A stretch of 35,340 nucleotides of DNA from an uncultured Geobacteraceae bacterium (GCA_903925005.1 CAIYDX010000164.1:1-35340); one strand, 5' to 3'; shown: positions 17,873 to 26,274, counted from the stretch's first letter. Made by a program: numbers and translations. Notes: generated from the letters alone by a model not told the origin.

Positions 17873-18225
17873 GAGAGTCGCTGAACTTGATTGTCGAGAG
17901 TGTTGACGGAGTCATTGCCGCGATAATAATGGGGTACGACGGCATTCCGATTGATGAAGTCGCGGTAGAACAGTCGGAATTAGATATTCAGCTTCTGTCG
18001 GTGGAGTATTCGATCGTACTTAAAGAAATTAAACGAGCTGTTGAAATCATAAATATGGGTGATCTGGAAGAAGTTGTCATTTCGACAACACGTACTTGCA
18101 TCGTTGTCAGGGTTTTAAACGAAGATTTATTTGCCGCCCTGATAATGCGCTGTGACGGAAATGTCGGCAAAGGGCGCTATCTGCTCAAACTTAAATCATT
18201 CGAAGTAGTGAGGGAGCTTTCATAA
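17863..18225 (+). CDS. Roadblock/LC7 domain protein
   Basis: A 120-residue single-domain protein of the roadblock/LC7 (MglB-like) fold, recognised by [27 protein letters not shown] at the N-terminus (shown in part: [17 protein letters not shown]) and the central beta strands ending in [19 protein letters not shown]. Bacterial members bind or regulate small Ras-like GTPases such as MglA. No MglA-type GTPase gene is visible here, so the partner is unknown; the overlapping TPR gene is a candidate. It overlaps the TPR gene by 10 bases and precedes aroQ by 2 bp, locking it into a biosynthetic operon. Confidence 0.85.
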   Translation: MSLRESLNLIVESVDGVIAAIIMGYDGIPIDEVAVEQSELDIQLLSVEYSIVLKEIKRAVEIINMGDLEEVVISTTRTCIVVRVLNEDLFAALIMRCDGNVGKGRYLLKLKSFEVVRELS

Positions 18226-18227
18226 AC

Positions 18228-18665
18228 ATGAAATTTCTGGTACTGCACGGTCCCAATCTGAACCTGCTCGGAAAACGCGAGCCGAGCATCTACGGCAATC
18301 AGACGCTTGCGGATATCAACTCTTCGCTGCAAGATTTGTCCGCTGAATTGGGATGTGAACTTGTTTTTTTTCAGTCCAATATCGAAGGGGAGCTGATGGA
18401 CACGATACAGGAATCCGCGGCGGATTGTCACGGAATCCTGATCAACCCGGCCGCCTACACCCATACCAGCATCGCCATTCGCGACGCTCTGTCCGCTGTA
18501 GGGCTACCCGCTGTTGAAGTCCACCTTTCCAATATTCATCGCCGGGAAGCATTCCGCCATGTCAGTATGATCGCCCCGGTTGCGGTCGGCCAGATCTGCG
18601 GATTCGGCGGCGACAGCTATCTGCTCGGTTTACGGGCTTTATTTAATCACGTTAAAAATATATAA
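18228..18665 (+). CDS. aroQ: 3-dehydroquinate dehydratase, type II
   Basis: Type II dehydroquinase removes water from 3-dehydroquinate to give 3-dehydroshikimate and works as a dodecamer. The 145-residue protein contains the signature [17 protein letters not shown] with the catalytic Tyr and Arg, the [16 protein letters not shown] block with substrate-binding Asn and the catalytic His region [21 protein letters not shown] lies upstream of the ATG, spaced somewhat long. It completes a run of four shikimate genes interrupted by the TPR and LC7 genes. Confidence 0.97.
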   Translation: MKFLVLHGPNLNLLGKREPSIYGNQTLADINSSLQDLSAELGCELVFFQSNIEGELMDTIQESAADCHGILINPAAYTHTSIAIRDALSAVGLPAVEVHLSNIHRREAFRHVSMIAPVAVGQICGFGGDSYLLGLRALFNHVKNI

Positions 18666-18672
18666 ACAGCGG

Positions 18673-18698
18673 CAGGCAACTTAATCGCGCCTGTTTTT
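18673..18698 (+). terminator. Weak terminator-like hairpin after aroQ
   Basis: CAGGC and GCCTG can pair (5 bp) around an 11-base loop and are followed by five T. The stem is short, so it may only partly stop transcription before the peptidase gene at 18740. Low confidence. Confidence 0.35.
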
Positions 18699-18739
18699 GT
18701 GCTTGTATGTAAAAACAGTTTGTAGTCAGGGTTTCATTT

Positions 18740-19810
18740 ATGCTAAAAAACAGGCGCTCACGTCTGACCCGGTTCTTTAAAGAGTATTCGCTTAAGGCCG
18801 TGTTATTCACCGACCTCAAAAATATCCGGTATCTGTGCGGTTTCAGCGGCACCGAAGGGGCACTGCTGATAGCGCCGGACCGTGCGTGGTTTCTATGTGA
18901 TTCGCGCTACACCGCGCAGGCGGCTGAAGAGGTTCAGGGCGCGGAAATCACCGAATGCGCCGTAATTCGTATTGACACGGTAGCCGCTTTAGCGCAGCAA
19001 TACGCACTTGACCGGATTGGTATCGAGGCGGCACATACGACGGTCAGCGCTTTTCGGCGGATGTCAGAGAAGCTGAGCGGAGTCGAACTGGTGGAACTCG
19101 GCTCCGATCTCGACGAGATCCGCATCCGTAAAGACCGTGCCGAAATCGAACTGCTCAGCTCGGTTGCCGCGCTTTCGTCCCGGTCTCTGGCCGCGATTCT
19201 CGGGAATATCAGGCCGGGTGTTCGTGAAATCGATATCGCGCTGGCGCTTGAATTCGAGATGCGTCGCTTGGGTGCTGACGGCAAAGCGTTCGATTTTATC
19301 GTCGCATCCGGCGTGCGAGGCGCCATGCCGCATGGCCGGGCCAGCGACAAGCTTATTCAGGTCGGTGAATTGGTAACAATCGATTTTGGCGCGTTGAAAG
19401 ACGGCTATCATTCCGACGAAACGGTCACGGTTGCCTGCGGAGAGCCGGGTGCGCGGGCGCGGGAGATTCATGCGATTGTCAGAGAGGCACATGATCTCGG
19501 CATTCAAGCGGTCAGACCGGGTATCGGCTGCAAGGAGCTGGACGAGGTCGCACGGTCATATATTCGCAACAGCGGGTACGGCGATTATTTCGGACATGGC
19601 CTGGGTCACGGGGTCGGCCTGGAGATTCACGAAATGCCGACGCTTTCCCCGCGTGGTACCGCACAGCTGGAAGAGGGAATGGTTGTCACGATTGAGCCGG
19701 GCATCTATATTCCCGGCTTTGGAGGTGTCAGAATTGAAGACACCGTGGTGGTGACCGGTAACGGCTGTCAGGTCATTACCGGCGCCGACAAACAGTTGCT
19801 AATTTTGTAA
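18740..19810 (+). CDS. Xaa-Pro aminopeptidase-like M24 metallopeptidase
   Basis: A 356-residue cytoplasmic peptidase of the M24 'pita-bread' family, with an N-terminal creatinase-like domain (about 1-125) and a C-terminal catalytic domain. The five metal ligands can be traced: the two Asp in TIDFGALKDGYHSDET, His in GHGLGHGVGLEIHE, Glu in VTIEPGIYIPG and Glu in GVRIEDTVVV. Family members remove N-terminal residues before proline or cleave Xaa-Pro dipeptides; the exact specificity cannot be read. AGGG precedes the ATG. It lies between aroQ and accB, an order found in related Geobacter-type genomes from memory. Confidence 0.92.
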   Translation: MLKNRRSRLTRFFKEYSLKAVLFTDLKNIRYLCGFSGTEGALLIAPDRAWFLCDSRYTAQAAEEVQGAEITECAVIRIDTVAALAQQYALDRIGIEAAHTTVSAFRRMSEKLSGVELVELGSDLDEIRIRKDRAEIELLSSVAALSSRSLAAILGNIRPGVREIDIALALEFEMRRLGADGKAFDFIVASGVRGAMPHGRASDKLIQVGELVTIDFGALKDGYHSDETVTVACGEPGARAREIHAIVREAHDLGIQAVRPGIGCKELDEVARSYIRNSGYGDYFGHGLGHGVGLEIHEMPTLSPRGTAQLEEGMVVTIEPGIYIPGFGGVRIEDTVVVTGNGCQVITGADKQLLIL

Positions 19811-19873
19811 AATGTTGTAAATAGTTTGGAAACATCCACTAAACAGACATAATGTAAAAGGAGACAAACGGAA

Positions 19874-20350
19874 ATGGATATCAAAGACCTGAAACTGCTG
19901 ATAAAACTTGTGACTGAAACCGACATCACCGAATTTGAAATGGATAATTCCGACGAGAAGATCATCATCAAGCGCGGTCACAAGCCGGAATATATTACGG
20001 TTGCCGCACCGGCACATCAGCAGTACGCACACCCAGGCTATCAGCCGGCTCCGGCGGCAGCTCCCGCCGCTGCGCCGACCGCTGCAGCTGCCGCACCGGC
20101 TGCCGAAGCAGGCGATACCGTCAATTCCCCGATTGTCGGAACTTTTTACGCGGCGCCAGGTCCCGAGGCGGCTCCTTATGTTACCGTCGGACAGGTGGTC
20201 GAAAAAGGGCAGGTGCTTTGTATTGTCGAGGCGATGAAATTGATGAACGAGATTGAAGCCGACTGTAAATGCAAGATCTTAAAGATTTGCAAAGATAATG
20301 CTCAGGCGGTAGAATATGGCGATGCACTGTTTGTAATCCAGAAACTTTAA
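19874..20350 (+). CDS. accB: Biotin carboxyl carrier protein of acetyl-CoA carboxylase
   Basis: AccB carries the biotin that is carboxylated by AccC and then used to make malonyl-CoA for fatty acid synthesis. The 158-residue protein has an N-terminal dimerisation part, an alanine/proline-rich flexible linker (about residues 55-78) and the C-terminal biotinyl domain with the acceptor K122 in VEAMKLMNE. The thumb-like [15 protein letters not shown] segment typical of AccB is present. AAGGAG lies about 10 bases before the ATG. accC follows after 25 bp. The carboxyltransferase subunits accA and accD are not in the window. Confidence 0.97.
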   Translation: MDIKDLKLLIKLVTETDITEFEMDNSDEKIIIKRGHKPEYITVAAPAHQQYAHPGYQPAPAAAPAAAPTAAAAAPAAEAGDTVNSPIVGTFYAAPGPEAAPYVTVGQVVEKGQVLCIVEAMKLMNEIEADCKCKILKICKDNAQAVEYGDALFVIQKL

Positions 20351-20375
20351 TTTCATTTCAGCGGGGTTCGCCTTC

Positions 20376-21716
20376 ATGTTCCATAAAGTACTTATTGCCA
20401 ATCGCGGCGAAATAGCCGTCAGGATTATCAGGGCTTGCAAGGAGCTTGGGATCAAGACGGTCGCGGTTTATTCCCAGGCCGACATCCACTCTCTGCATGT
20501 CAAGCTGGCCGACGAGAGCGTCTGCATCGGGCCTGCTCCAAGCGCCTTAAGTTATCTCAATATCAACGCCATCATCAGCGCCGCCGAATTGACCGACGCC
20601 GAGGCGATTCACCCCGGTTACGGTTTCCTGTCCGAAAATCCGAAATTTGCCGAAGTCTGTGAAAAATGCGGTATAATCTTTATCGGACCGACCGCCGAAA
20701 GCATGCGGATCATGGGGGATAAAATCAGTGCCCGCCAAGCGGTAATCAAGCAGGGGGTGCCGATTCTGCCCGGCACCAAAGAGGGTGTCCATTCGGTCGA
20801 GGAGGCTGTCAAGGTCGCGAAGGAGATCGGATTTCCGGTCATCATCAAGGCCACCGCCGGCGGCGGTGGACGCGGCATGAAAATAGTTCATTCGCAGGCT
20901 GCCCTGCCGAACGCCTTTGCTACTGCCCGCGCCGAAGCCCAGTCCGGATTCGGCAACCCCGAAGTCTATATCGAACGGTACTGCGAAAAACCGCGTCACG
21001 TCGAGATCCAGATTCTGGGCGACAAGCATGGCAATGTGATTCATCTGGGTGAACGTGACTGTTCAATCCAGCGGCGTCACCAGAAACTAATCGAAGAAGC
21101 GCCTTCAACCGTGGTAACGCCCGAAATACGCAAAGCGATGGGTGAAGCCGCTGTCAGGGCCGCTGCTGCCGTTGGATACAACAGCGCCGGCACGGTCGAG
21201 TTCCTGGTGGATAAACAGAATAATTTCTACTTCATGGAGATGAACACCCGTATCCAGGTTGAGCACCCGGTAACCGAAATGGTTACCGGCGTCGATCTGG
21301 TCAAGGAGCAGATCCGTTCAGCCGCCGGAATACCGCTCCGCTTTAAGCAGGAAGATATCCAGATAAGAGGGCACGCAATCGAATGCCGCATCAATGCGGA
21401 AGATCCGTTCAAATTCACCCCCTGTCCCGGTAAGATCACTGCGTATCATCCTCCAGGGGGGCTCGGAGTTCGCGTCGATTCTTTTGTGTACGCCCAGTAT
21501 TCGGTTGTCCCTAATTATGATTCGTTGATCGGGAAGCTGATAGTACATGCAGACACCCGCGAGGAAGCGATCAAGCGGATGGCGCGCGCGCTTGACGAGT
21601 TCTTGATTGAAGGGATTAAAACGACCATCTTCTTTCATAAACGCATTATGGCTCACAAGGATTTCATCGACGGCGATATCGATACCTCTTTCCTCGAACG
21701 AATAGTACTGGAGTAA
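20376..21716 (+). CDS. accC: Biotin carboxylase subunit of acetyl-CoA carboxylase
   Basis: AccC carboxylates the biotin on AccB using ATP and bicarbonate. The 446-residue sequence shows the N-terminal [20 protein letters not shown], the glycine-rich ATP lid [10 protein letters not shown], the [20 protein letters not shown] block, the [16 protein letters not shown] metal/catalytic motif and the C-terminal [14 protein letters not shown]. Length and order agree with stand-alone bacterial biotin carboxylase. The ribosome binding site is weak (GCGGGG), consistent with coupling to accB. A gcvH-type gene starts 5 bp after the stop. Confidence 0.97.
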   Translation: MFHKVLIANRGEIAVRIIRACKELGIKTVAVYSQADIHSLHVKLADESVCIGPAPSALSYLNINAIISAAELTDAEAIHPGYGFLSENPKFAEVCEKCGIIFIGPTAESMRIMGDKISARQAVIKQGVPILPGTKEGVHSVEEAVKVAKEIGFPVIIKATAGGGGRGMKIVHSQAALPNAFATARAEAQSGFGNPEVYIERYCEKPRHVEIQILGDKHGNVIHLGERDCSIQRRHQKLIEEAPSTVVTPEIRKAMGEAAVRAAAAVGYNSAGTVEFLVDKQNNFYFMEMNTRIQVEHPVTEMVTGVDLVKEQIRSAAGIPLRFKQEDIQIRGHAIECRINAEDPFKFTPCPGKITAYHPPGGLGVRVDSFVYAQYSVVPNYDSLIGKLIVHADTREEAIKRMARALDEFLIEGIKTTIFFHKRIMAHKDFIDGDIDTSFLERIVLE

Positions 21717-21721
21717 ACGCC

Positions 21722-22108
21722 ATGGACTTTCCCGAAGAACTGAAATATTCGAAGGAGCATATCTGGGTTAGAATTGAAAGCGGTTCGGCTGTAATCGGTA
21801 TTACCGATTATGCCCAGGAGGAACTGGGCACAATCAGCGGGGTGGAACTCCCCGATGAAGGGGACGAAATCGAACAGGACGATTCGATCGGGTCGATTGA
21901 AGCTCAAAAGACCGTCGCGTCGCTATATGCTCCTTTCAGCGGCACTGTCCGGAGCATCAATCATGAGGCGCTCGACAATCCTGAGTTGCTGAACGACGAT
22001 CCGTACGACGGCGCCTGGTTGGTGGAAGTTTCGCTTGACGATCCTGAAGAGCTGAAAAATCTGCTGTCAGCAGACGACTATATCGAATATATAGAAAACA
22101 GGGATTAA
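21722..22108 (+). CDS. gcvH: Glycine cleavage system H protein
   Basis: H protein carries lipoate that shuttles the aminomethyl group in glycine cleavage; in some organisms H-like proteins also relay lipoyl groups to other enzymes. The 128-residue length is typical, with KYSKEHIWVRIE near the N-terminus, ITDYAQEELGTI, and the lipoyl lysine K63 in GSIEAQKTVASLYAPFSG. The usual residue before the lysine is Ser-Val rather than Ala-Gln, a small deviation. It lies 5 bp after accC, and no gcvT, gcvP or lipoate gene is nearby, so its partner must be encoded elsewhere. A strong terminator follows. Confidence 0.93.
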   Translation: MDFPEELKYSKEHIWVRIESGSAVIGITDYAQEELGTISGVELPDEGDEIEQDDSIGSIEAQKTVASLYAPFSGTVRSINHEALDNPELLNDDPYDGAWLVEVSLDDPEELKNLLSADDYIEYIENRD

Positions 22109-22132
22109 TTTATTTCATAAAATGTGGTATAA

Positions 22133-22169
22133 GGGCGAGATTACACAATGATCTCGCCCTGTTTTTTTT
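22133..22169 (+). terminator. Strong intrinsic terminator after gcvH
   Basis: GGGCGAGAT and ATCTCGCCC form a perfect 9-bp stem with a 9-base loop, followed by TG and eight T. It closes the aro-acc-gcvH transcription block. The next gene starts only 16 bp later, so its promoter must overlap this region or it relies on read-through. Confidence 0.93.
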
Positions 22170-22184
22170 GAAAGGAATCCAAAC

Positions 22185-23675
22185 GTGCGTCTGCCGATAG
22201 TGATGTCGCTTTTGCTGCTGGTTCTTCCGGTTACGGTACTCTCTTCCGAAGCACCCCTTCAACTGACCCTGAATGATGCGATACGCATGGCTGTCGAGAA
22301 AAATTTGGATGTACGGGCCGAACTATACAGCTCTGCCCAGTATGAAGCGGACATAAACCGTAACCGCTCGATATATGATCCCATTCTTAATCTTCAGACC
22401 AGCTACACCGATTCCAACACCGCTTCGGTCAACACCTTCGGAGCCACAGTCGGATCGCAGACTCTGACGCTTAACTCCTCACTCAGCCAACTTTTCTGGA
22501 CCGGCGGCAGTGCCACTGTTTTTTTCAATAACGGTTATAACAATACCAATTTCCCTCAGGTTATCCCGCCAAGCAGTTGGCAGAGTGGGCTGGGGATCAT
22601 TATCAGTCAGCCTCTTTTGAAAAACGCCGGCCGTGAGGCGACCGAGATTGCCATCAACATATCCCGTTCTTCAAAATTTGCCTCGCTTGAACATTTCAAC
22701 TCCAGGCTGCTGACGACCGTCGCGCAGGTCCGCACTGAATACTACAAGCTCTACAATCTGCGGGAAGACCGCAATGTGAAAAAAGTCTCGCTGGAACTGG
22801 CGCGCAAGATTCTCTCTGAGACAAAGCAGCGCGTTAAGGCCGGGGTTCTTCCCTCCATGGAGATTCTTAACGCCGAATTCGGCGCCATTACCCGCGAGAA
22901 GGAGCTTAATGACGCCGAACTGGCGGTGAGCAATCAGGTCGATGTGCTGCAGCTGCTCCTGCAGATGGATGCCAAGGTTGCCGATCTGCAGACGGTCGAT
23001 CTGCCGCCGCGTGACCGGTTCGACGCGAATGAGGGGGAGGCGATCCGGAAAGCGCTGAATCGCCCCGATATCCGGGAGCAAAAACGGAATCTGGAGTTGT
23101 ATGAACTGCAGACCAGTAACTTCAGCCAGAAGAGCCGCCCCGATCTGTCATTAACTGCCGGAGCCCAATTTACCGGCTTTGACGGCGCCTATCAACGGAA
23201 CTTCAACAGGGTTTTTACCGGCGATTACCCGGTCTGGAGCGTCGGACTCAACTTGAGCTATCCGCTCGGAAACGGCGCGGCCGAAAACGATTATCGCAAA
23301 AGCCGGTTGAAAACGGAGCAGACTTCACTACAGCTCCGGAGTCTCGAAGATAATTCGACAAAAGAGGTTAAAGCGGCTATTCGCGGGATAGTCGCAGGCT
23401 ATAAGCAGATTGAGGTGGCCGACCGGGGCACGGCATTTGCCGAAGAGCGGCTACGGGCATTCATGCGCAAGAACGAGGTCGGCCTGGCAACTACCAAGGA
23501 TGTTCTGGATGTGGAAAACGACCTGGCCGTTTCCAAAAGCAACCAGATCAGCGCCGTGGTCGGTTATGCCAACGCCCTGACCGCCTACTGGCAGGCGACC
23601 GGCGAACTGCTGGAGCGCGAAGGCATCCGGGTGGTTGAGGGTGATGCCGACAAACTGTATTCCGCGACCCGCTGA
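22185..23675 (+). CDS. TolC-family outer membrane protein
   Basis: A 496-residue outer membrane efflux/secretion channel of the TolC family. A signal peptide occupies about residues 1-21, cleaved after a VLSS-like site. The paired outer-membrane efflux repeats start at LQLTLNDAIRMAVEKNLDV and again around GEAIRKALNRPDIREQKRN, with long coiled-coil-forming segments between. GTG at 22185 has AAAGGA about 8 bases upstream. No membrane-fusion protein or inner-membrane transporter is adjacent, so it is an orphan channel here. Its stop shares one base with the mqnA start, which is an odd functional pairing. Confidence 0.88.
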   Translation: MRLPIVMSLLLLVLPVTVLSSEAPLQLTLNDAIRMAVEKNLDVRAELYSSAQYEADINRNRSIYDPILNLQTSYTDSNTASVNTFGATVGSQTLTLNSSLSQLFWTGGSATVFFNNGYNNTNFPQVIPPSSWQSGLGIIISQPLLKNAGREATEIAINISRSSKFASLEHFNSRLLTTVAQVRTEYYKLYNLREDRNVKKVSLELARKILSETKQRVKAGVLPSMEILNAEFGAITREKELNDAELAVSNQVDVLQLLLQMDAKVADLQTVDLPPRDRFDANEGEAIRKALNRPDIREQKRNLELYELQTSNFSQKSRPDLSLTAGAQFTGFDGAYQRNFNRVFTGDYPVWSVGLNLSYPLGNGAAENDYRKSRLKTEQTSLQLRSLEDNSTKEVKAAIRGIVAGYKQIEVADRGTAFAEERLRAFMRKNEVGLATTKDVLDVENDLAVSKSNQISAVVGYANALTAYWQATGELLEREGIRVVEGDADKLYSATR

Positions 23676-24493
23676 TGCTGAGAATCGGTCAGATAGAGTA
23701 CGCAAACTGTACGCCGCTTTTCCATGTTCTGCGGGAGCGGTTCCCCTGTTCCGAATATGAATTTGTTGTGGGGGTTCCGGCGGAGCTGAACAGGAAGCTG
23801 CTGGCCGGCGACATCGATGTCTGCCCTTCCTCCTCGATCGAATATGCCTATCACCCAGAGCGCTACACGATCCTGCCGAATCTTGCCATAGCCAGCGCCG
23901 GCGCGGTGGCGAGCGTGCTGCTCTTTTCCAGAGTCCCGGTCGAGGCGCTGGACGGCCGCAAAGTCCGGCTCAGCTCCGAATCCGCCACCTCGGTAAACCT
24001 GCTGAAAATCCTGCTCGGCCAGCATTATGGCTGCTCTTGCGGCTATGAAACGGCCCGTTCCGGCGCCGCCGTTATTGACGGCGACGTCTCCGCGCTGCTG
24101 CTGATCGGCGATGCCGCGCTGAAGAGTTCCTTCGAAAATTCGGAGCTGTTCGTCTATGACCTGGGGGAGTTGTGGTACTCATGGACCGGTCTGCCGTTTG
24201 TTTTTGCGCTCTGGCTCTGCCGCATTGAAGTTGCCGGAGGGGAGGAGCTGAAACGGCTTGCCCGGCAGTTGGTTCAGGCCAAGGAATTAGTCCCCGGTCA
24301 GTTGGAGCAGATAGCCGCATCCGCGCAAGAGGGGAGCTGGATGGGGTGCGACCGGTTATTGGCGTACTGGCGGGATAATATCTCGTATCAGCTCGATGAG
24401 CGCGCCCTGGCTGGTCTGATGCTGTATTACACCAAATGTTTTGAGTGCGGTCTGATCGCCGCGGTCCCTTCGCTGAAATTCGCCTCGCTGTAA
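23675..24493 (+). CDS. mqnA: Chorismate dehydratase (futalosine pathway)
   Basis: MqnA dehydrates chorismate to 3-enolpyruvylbenzoate, the first committed step of menaquinone synthesis by the futalosine route. The 272-residue protein has a periplasmic-binding-protein-like fold but no signal peptide. Recognisable parts are IGQIEYANCTPLFHVL, GVPAELNRKLLAGDIDVCPSSSIEY and the EARSG-like ETARSGAAV loop. The ATG uses the last base of the upstream stop (ATG at 23675), so translation is probably coupled. The pathway fits an anaerobic, menaquinone-respiring bacterium, and links to aroC in the same window. No mqnBCD genes are nearby. Confidence 0.92.
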   Translation: MLRIGQIEYANCTPLFHVLRERFPCSEYEFVVGVPAELNRKLLAGDIDVCPSSSIEYAYHPERYTILPNLAIASAGAVASVLLFSRVPVEALDGRKVRLSSESATSVNLLKILLGQHYGCSCGYETARSGAAVIDGDVSALLLIGDAALKSSFENSELFVYDLGELWYSWTGLPFVFALWLCRIEVAGGEELKRLARQLVQAKELVPGQLEQIAASAQEGSWMGCDRLLAYWRDNISYQLDERALAGLMLYYTKCFECGLIAAVPSLKFASL

Positions 24494-24601
24494 ATCTGGA
24501 ACCTCCGTAATTCCGTTTATTCTTTTTCTACGAATTAGATATATCCCGGAGCTTACTCCTTTGGATTGTCTTAAATGTTTCGTATGTAAAACAAAATTCT
24601 C

Positions 24602-24636
24602 TTGTATTGAATAAATGCATTATATATAATGCAAGT
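24602..24636 (+). promoter_or_regulatory. hipBA promoter inside a palindromic operator
   Basis: TGCATTATATATAATGCA at 24616-24633 is a perfect 18-bp palindrome. TTGTAT (24602-24607) and TATAAT (24625-24630) form a sigma70-like promoter with 17-base spacing, and the -10 box lies inside the palindrome. The predicted start point falls on the A of the hipB ATG at 24637, so the message would lack a leader. Repressor binding here would block the promoter, as in known hip autoregulation. Confidence 0.75.
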
Positions 24637-24876
24637 ATGTTATTCCAAATTGGCGAACAAATTAAAAAGGAGCGCAAGCGAAGAAAGATATCTCAGCTGG
24701 CGGTAGCGAACGATCTGGGCATGAGCCGGACGACGATCAGCTTGATCGAAGCGGGCACTGTTCAGGATATCGGCGTCCGTAAACTGATCAGGATCCTTGC
24801 ATACTTCGGATTAGAGCTTCGTGTACGTCCAGCCGGAATGCCGCCGACGCTGGATGAGTTGCGGGAGGATCAATGA
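24637..24876 (+). CDS. hipB: HipB-type antitoxin, XRE-family repressor
   Basis: An 80-residue Cro/C1-type DNA-binding protein: the HTH runs through KERKRRKISQLAVANDLGMS and RTTISLIEAG. In hip systems the antitoxin binds and silences the HipA kinase and represses the operon. The ATG at 24637 is preferred over an in-frame TTG at 24607 because the TTG would place the operator palindrome inside the coding region. No Shine-Dalgarno is present, matching the predicted leaderless transcript. The stop overlaps hipA by four bases (ATGA). The lone proline-rich tail PAGMPPTLDELRED may contact HipA. Confidence 0.88.
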   Translation: MLFQIGEQIKKERKRRKISQLAVANDLGMSRTTISLIEAGTVQDIGVRKLIRILAYFGLELRVRPAGMPPTLDELREDQ

Positions 24877-26069
24877 GCAATCTTCTTGCCGTCTGGGCTG
24901 CCGATCGTAGGGCAGGTCTTCTGGGTAGATCTCCGGACCAGAGCCGCTATCTGTTTAGCTGTGATCATGCTGCCGTGACGCCTGATGATCAGGTGTCGCT
25001 AACCATGCCGTTACGCCTGGAGAGCTGGACAAGCCGGGATCTGCACCCGATCTTTCAAATGAACCTGCCGGAAGGGGCGTTACTCGAAGCGATCAGGCGC
25101 GCTATCGCAAAGCTGGCCGGTGATGACGATCTAACAATACTTCGAGTAACAGGGGGCAATCAGGTCGGCCGTAACCGTTTCTCGCTTCCAGAGGATCTGT
25201 CTCCCGGAATTACCGAAACCCGCGAGTCGCTGGATGATCTACTCTCCTACCCGGACACTGTGGAACTTTTTCATGAACTGGTGTCGAAGTACGCGCTCCG
25301 GTCCGGTGTATCCGGGGTACAGCCAAAGGTAATGCTTGCCGCAACAGAGCGAGGGACTGCAACTGTTGGCGGCTATATCGTGAAGTCCTGGGGGGCGGAT
25401 TACCCGCATCTGGCAGCCAATGAGTATTTCTGTATGTCTGCGGTGCAGAGGGCCGGACTGCCGGTTCCAGAGTTCCATCTGTCGGACAATGGCGGTTTGT
25501 TTGTGATGAAGCGGTTTGATTTGGAGGCGGACGGGACATCGCTTGGTTTTGAGGATATGTGTGCTCTACAAGCACTTAATTCGGCGCAAAAGTATAGCAG
25601 CAGCTATGAACGGGTCGCGCGAAGCATAAAGGATTTTGTATCGGGTGAGAATATTCAGATGGCCGGTGAACAGTTTTTTGCCTCATTGGTACTGTCTTGT
25701 ATGATGAGAAATGGCGACGCCCACCTGAAAAACTTCGGGGTGCTGTATGATCGACCCGGTGCTGCGGTCAGGTTGGCGCCTGTATATGACGTCGTGACTA
25801 CCGTCGCATATATGTCGCGGGACGTTCCGGCATTGTCACTGGCCGGCACAAAAAAATGGTGGCCGCGAAATATGTTGGAGAAGTTTGCAATAGCGCACTT
25901 GGCGGTGCCGACAGGAAAGGTCAGGCAGATTTTCGAGGAAGCCGCTGACGCGGTGACAAGTACCGGAAAACTGATTACCGGGTACATGGAAGTTAACCCT
26001 GAGTTCCGTGATGTCGGAACGCGAATGCTGACTGTCTGGAACGAAGGTGTTTCAAGCCTGACAAAATAA
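24873..26069 (+). CDS. hipA: HipA-type serine/threonine kinase toxin
   Basis: A full-length (398-residue) HipA-like kinase; E. coli HipA phosphorylates glutamyl-tRNA synthetase and induces dormancy. The N-terminal HipA domain (about 1-110) is followed by the catalytic core. The flexible loop SGVSGVQPKV contains S147, the likely autophosphorylation serine; the catalytic D282 lies in NGDAHLKNF and the metal-binding D306 in APVYDVVTT. All key residues are present, so activity is expected. The four-base overlap with hipB ensures coupled expression. The target in this organism is unknown. It sits between mqnA and a TonB receptor as an accessory insertion. Confidence 0.9.
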   Translation: MSNLLAVWAADRRAGLLGRSPDQSRYLFSCDHAAVTPDDQVSLTMPLRLESWTSRDLHPIFQMNLPEGALLEAIRRAIAKLAGDDDLTILRVTGGNQVGRNRFSLPEDLSPGITETRESLDDLLSYPDTVELFHELVSKYALRSGVSGVQPKVMLAATERGTATVGGYIVKSWGADYPHLAANEYFCMSAVQRAGLPVPEFHLSDNGGLFVMKRFDLEADGTSLGFEDMCALQALNSAQKYSSSYERVARSIKDFVSGENIQMAGEQFFASLVLSCMMRNGDAHLKNFGVLYDRPGAAVRLAPVYDVVTTVAYMSRDVPALSLAGTKKWWPRNMLEKFAIAHLAVPTGKVRQIFEEAADAVTSTGKLITGYMEVNPEFRDVGTRMLTVWNEGVSSLTK

Positions 26070-26083
26070 ATATGATTAAATCG

Positions 26084-26105
26084 CTTCGGGTCAAATTCCC
26101 CGAGG
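26084..26105. repeat. Hairpin downstream of hipA
   Basis: CTTCGGG and CCCGAGG can pair over 7 bp (one G-T wobble) around an 8-base loop, 14 bp after the hipA stop. It lacks a proper T-run, so it is a poor terminator. The motif resembles dispersed intergenic hairpins of related genomes, from memory only. Confidence 0.35.
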
Positions 26106-26146
26106 GTTGCTTTGTTGAGAGAAAAAAGTGTTATGTATTGCCTCGC

Positions 26147-26190
26147 TGTAAAAACTTTACACTTAACGAATGGGTGGTATAGATATACCA
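26147..26190. promoter_or_regulatory. Two inverted repeats upstream of the TonB receptor
   Basis: TGTAAA-AAC-TTTACA (26147-26161) and TGGTATA-GA-TATACCA (26175-26190) are both perfect inverted repeats, placed 14 bp apart and about 85-130 bp before the receptor start. They are possible operators or parts of one regulatory region. No matching regulator gene is adjacent, apart from hipB. Confidence 0.45.
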
Positions 26191-26274
26191 ATGTGAGCTT
26201 GTCTTTGAATGTGATGAATTAGAATATTGATGCTGTGTGTTAGTGAAACCACAACTACCAGGAAGGGACGCACC

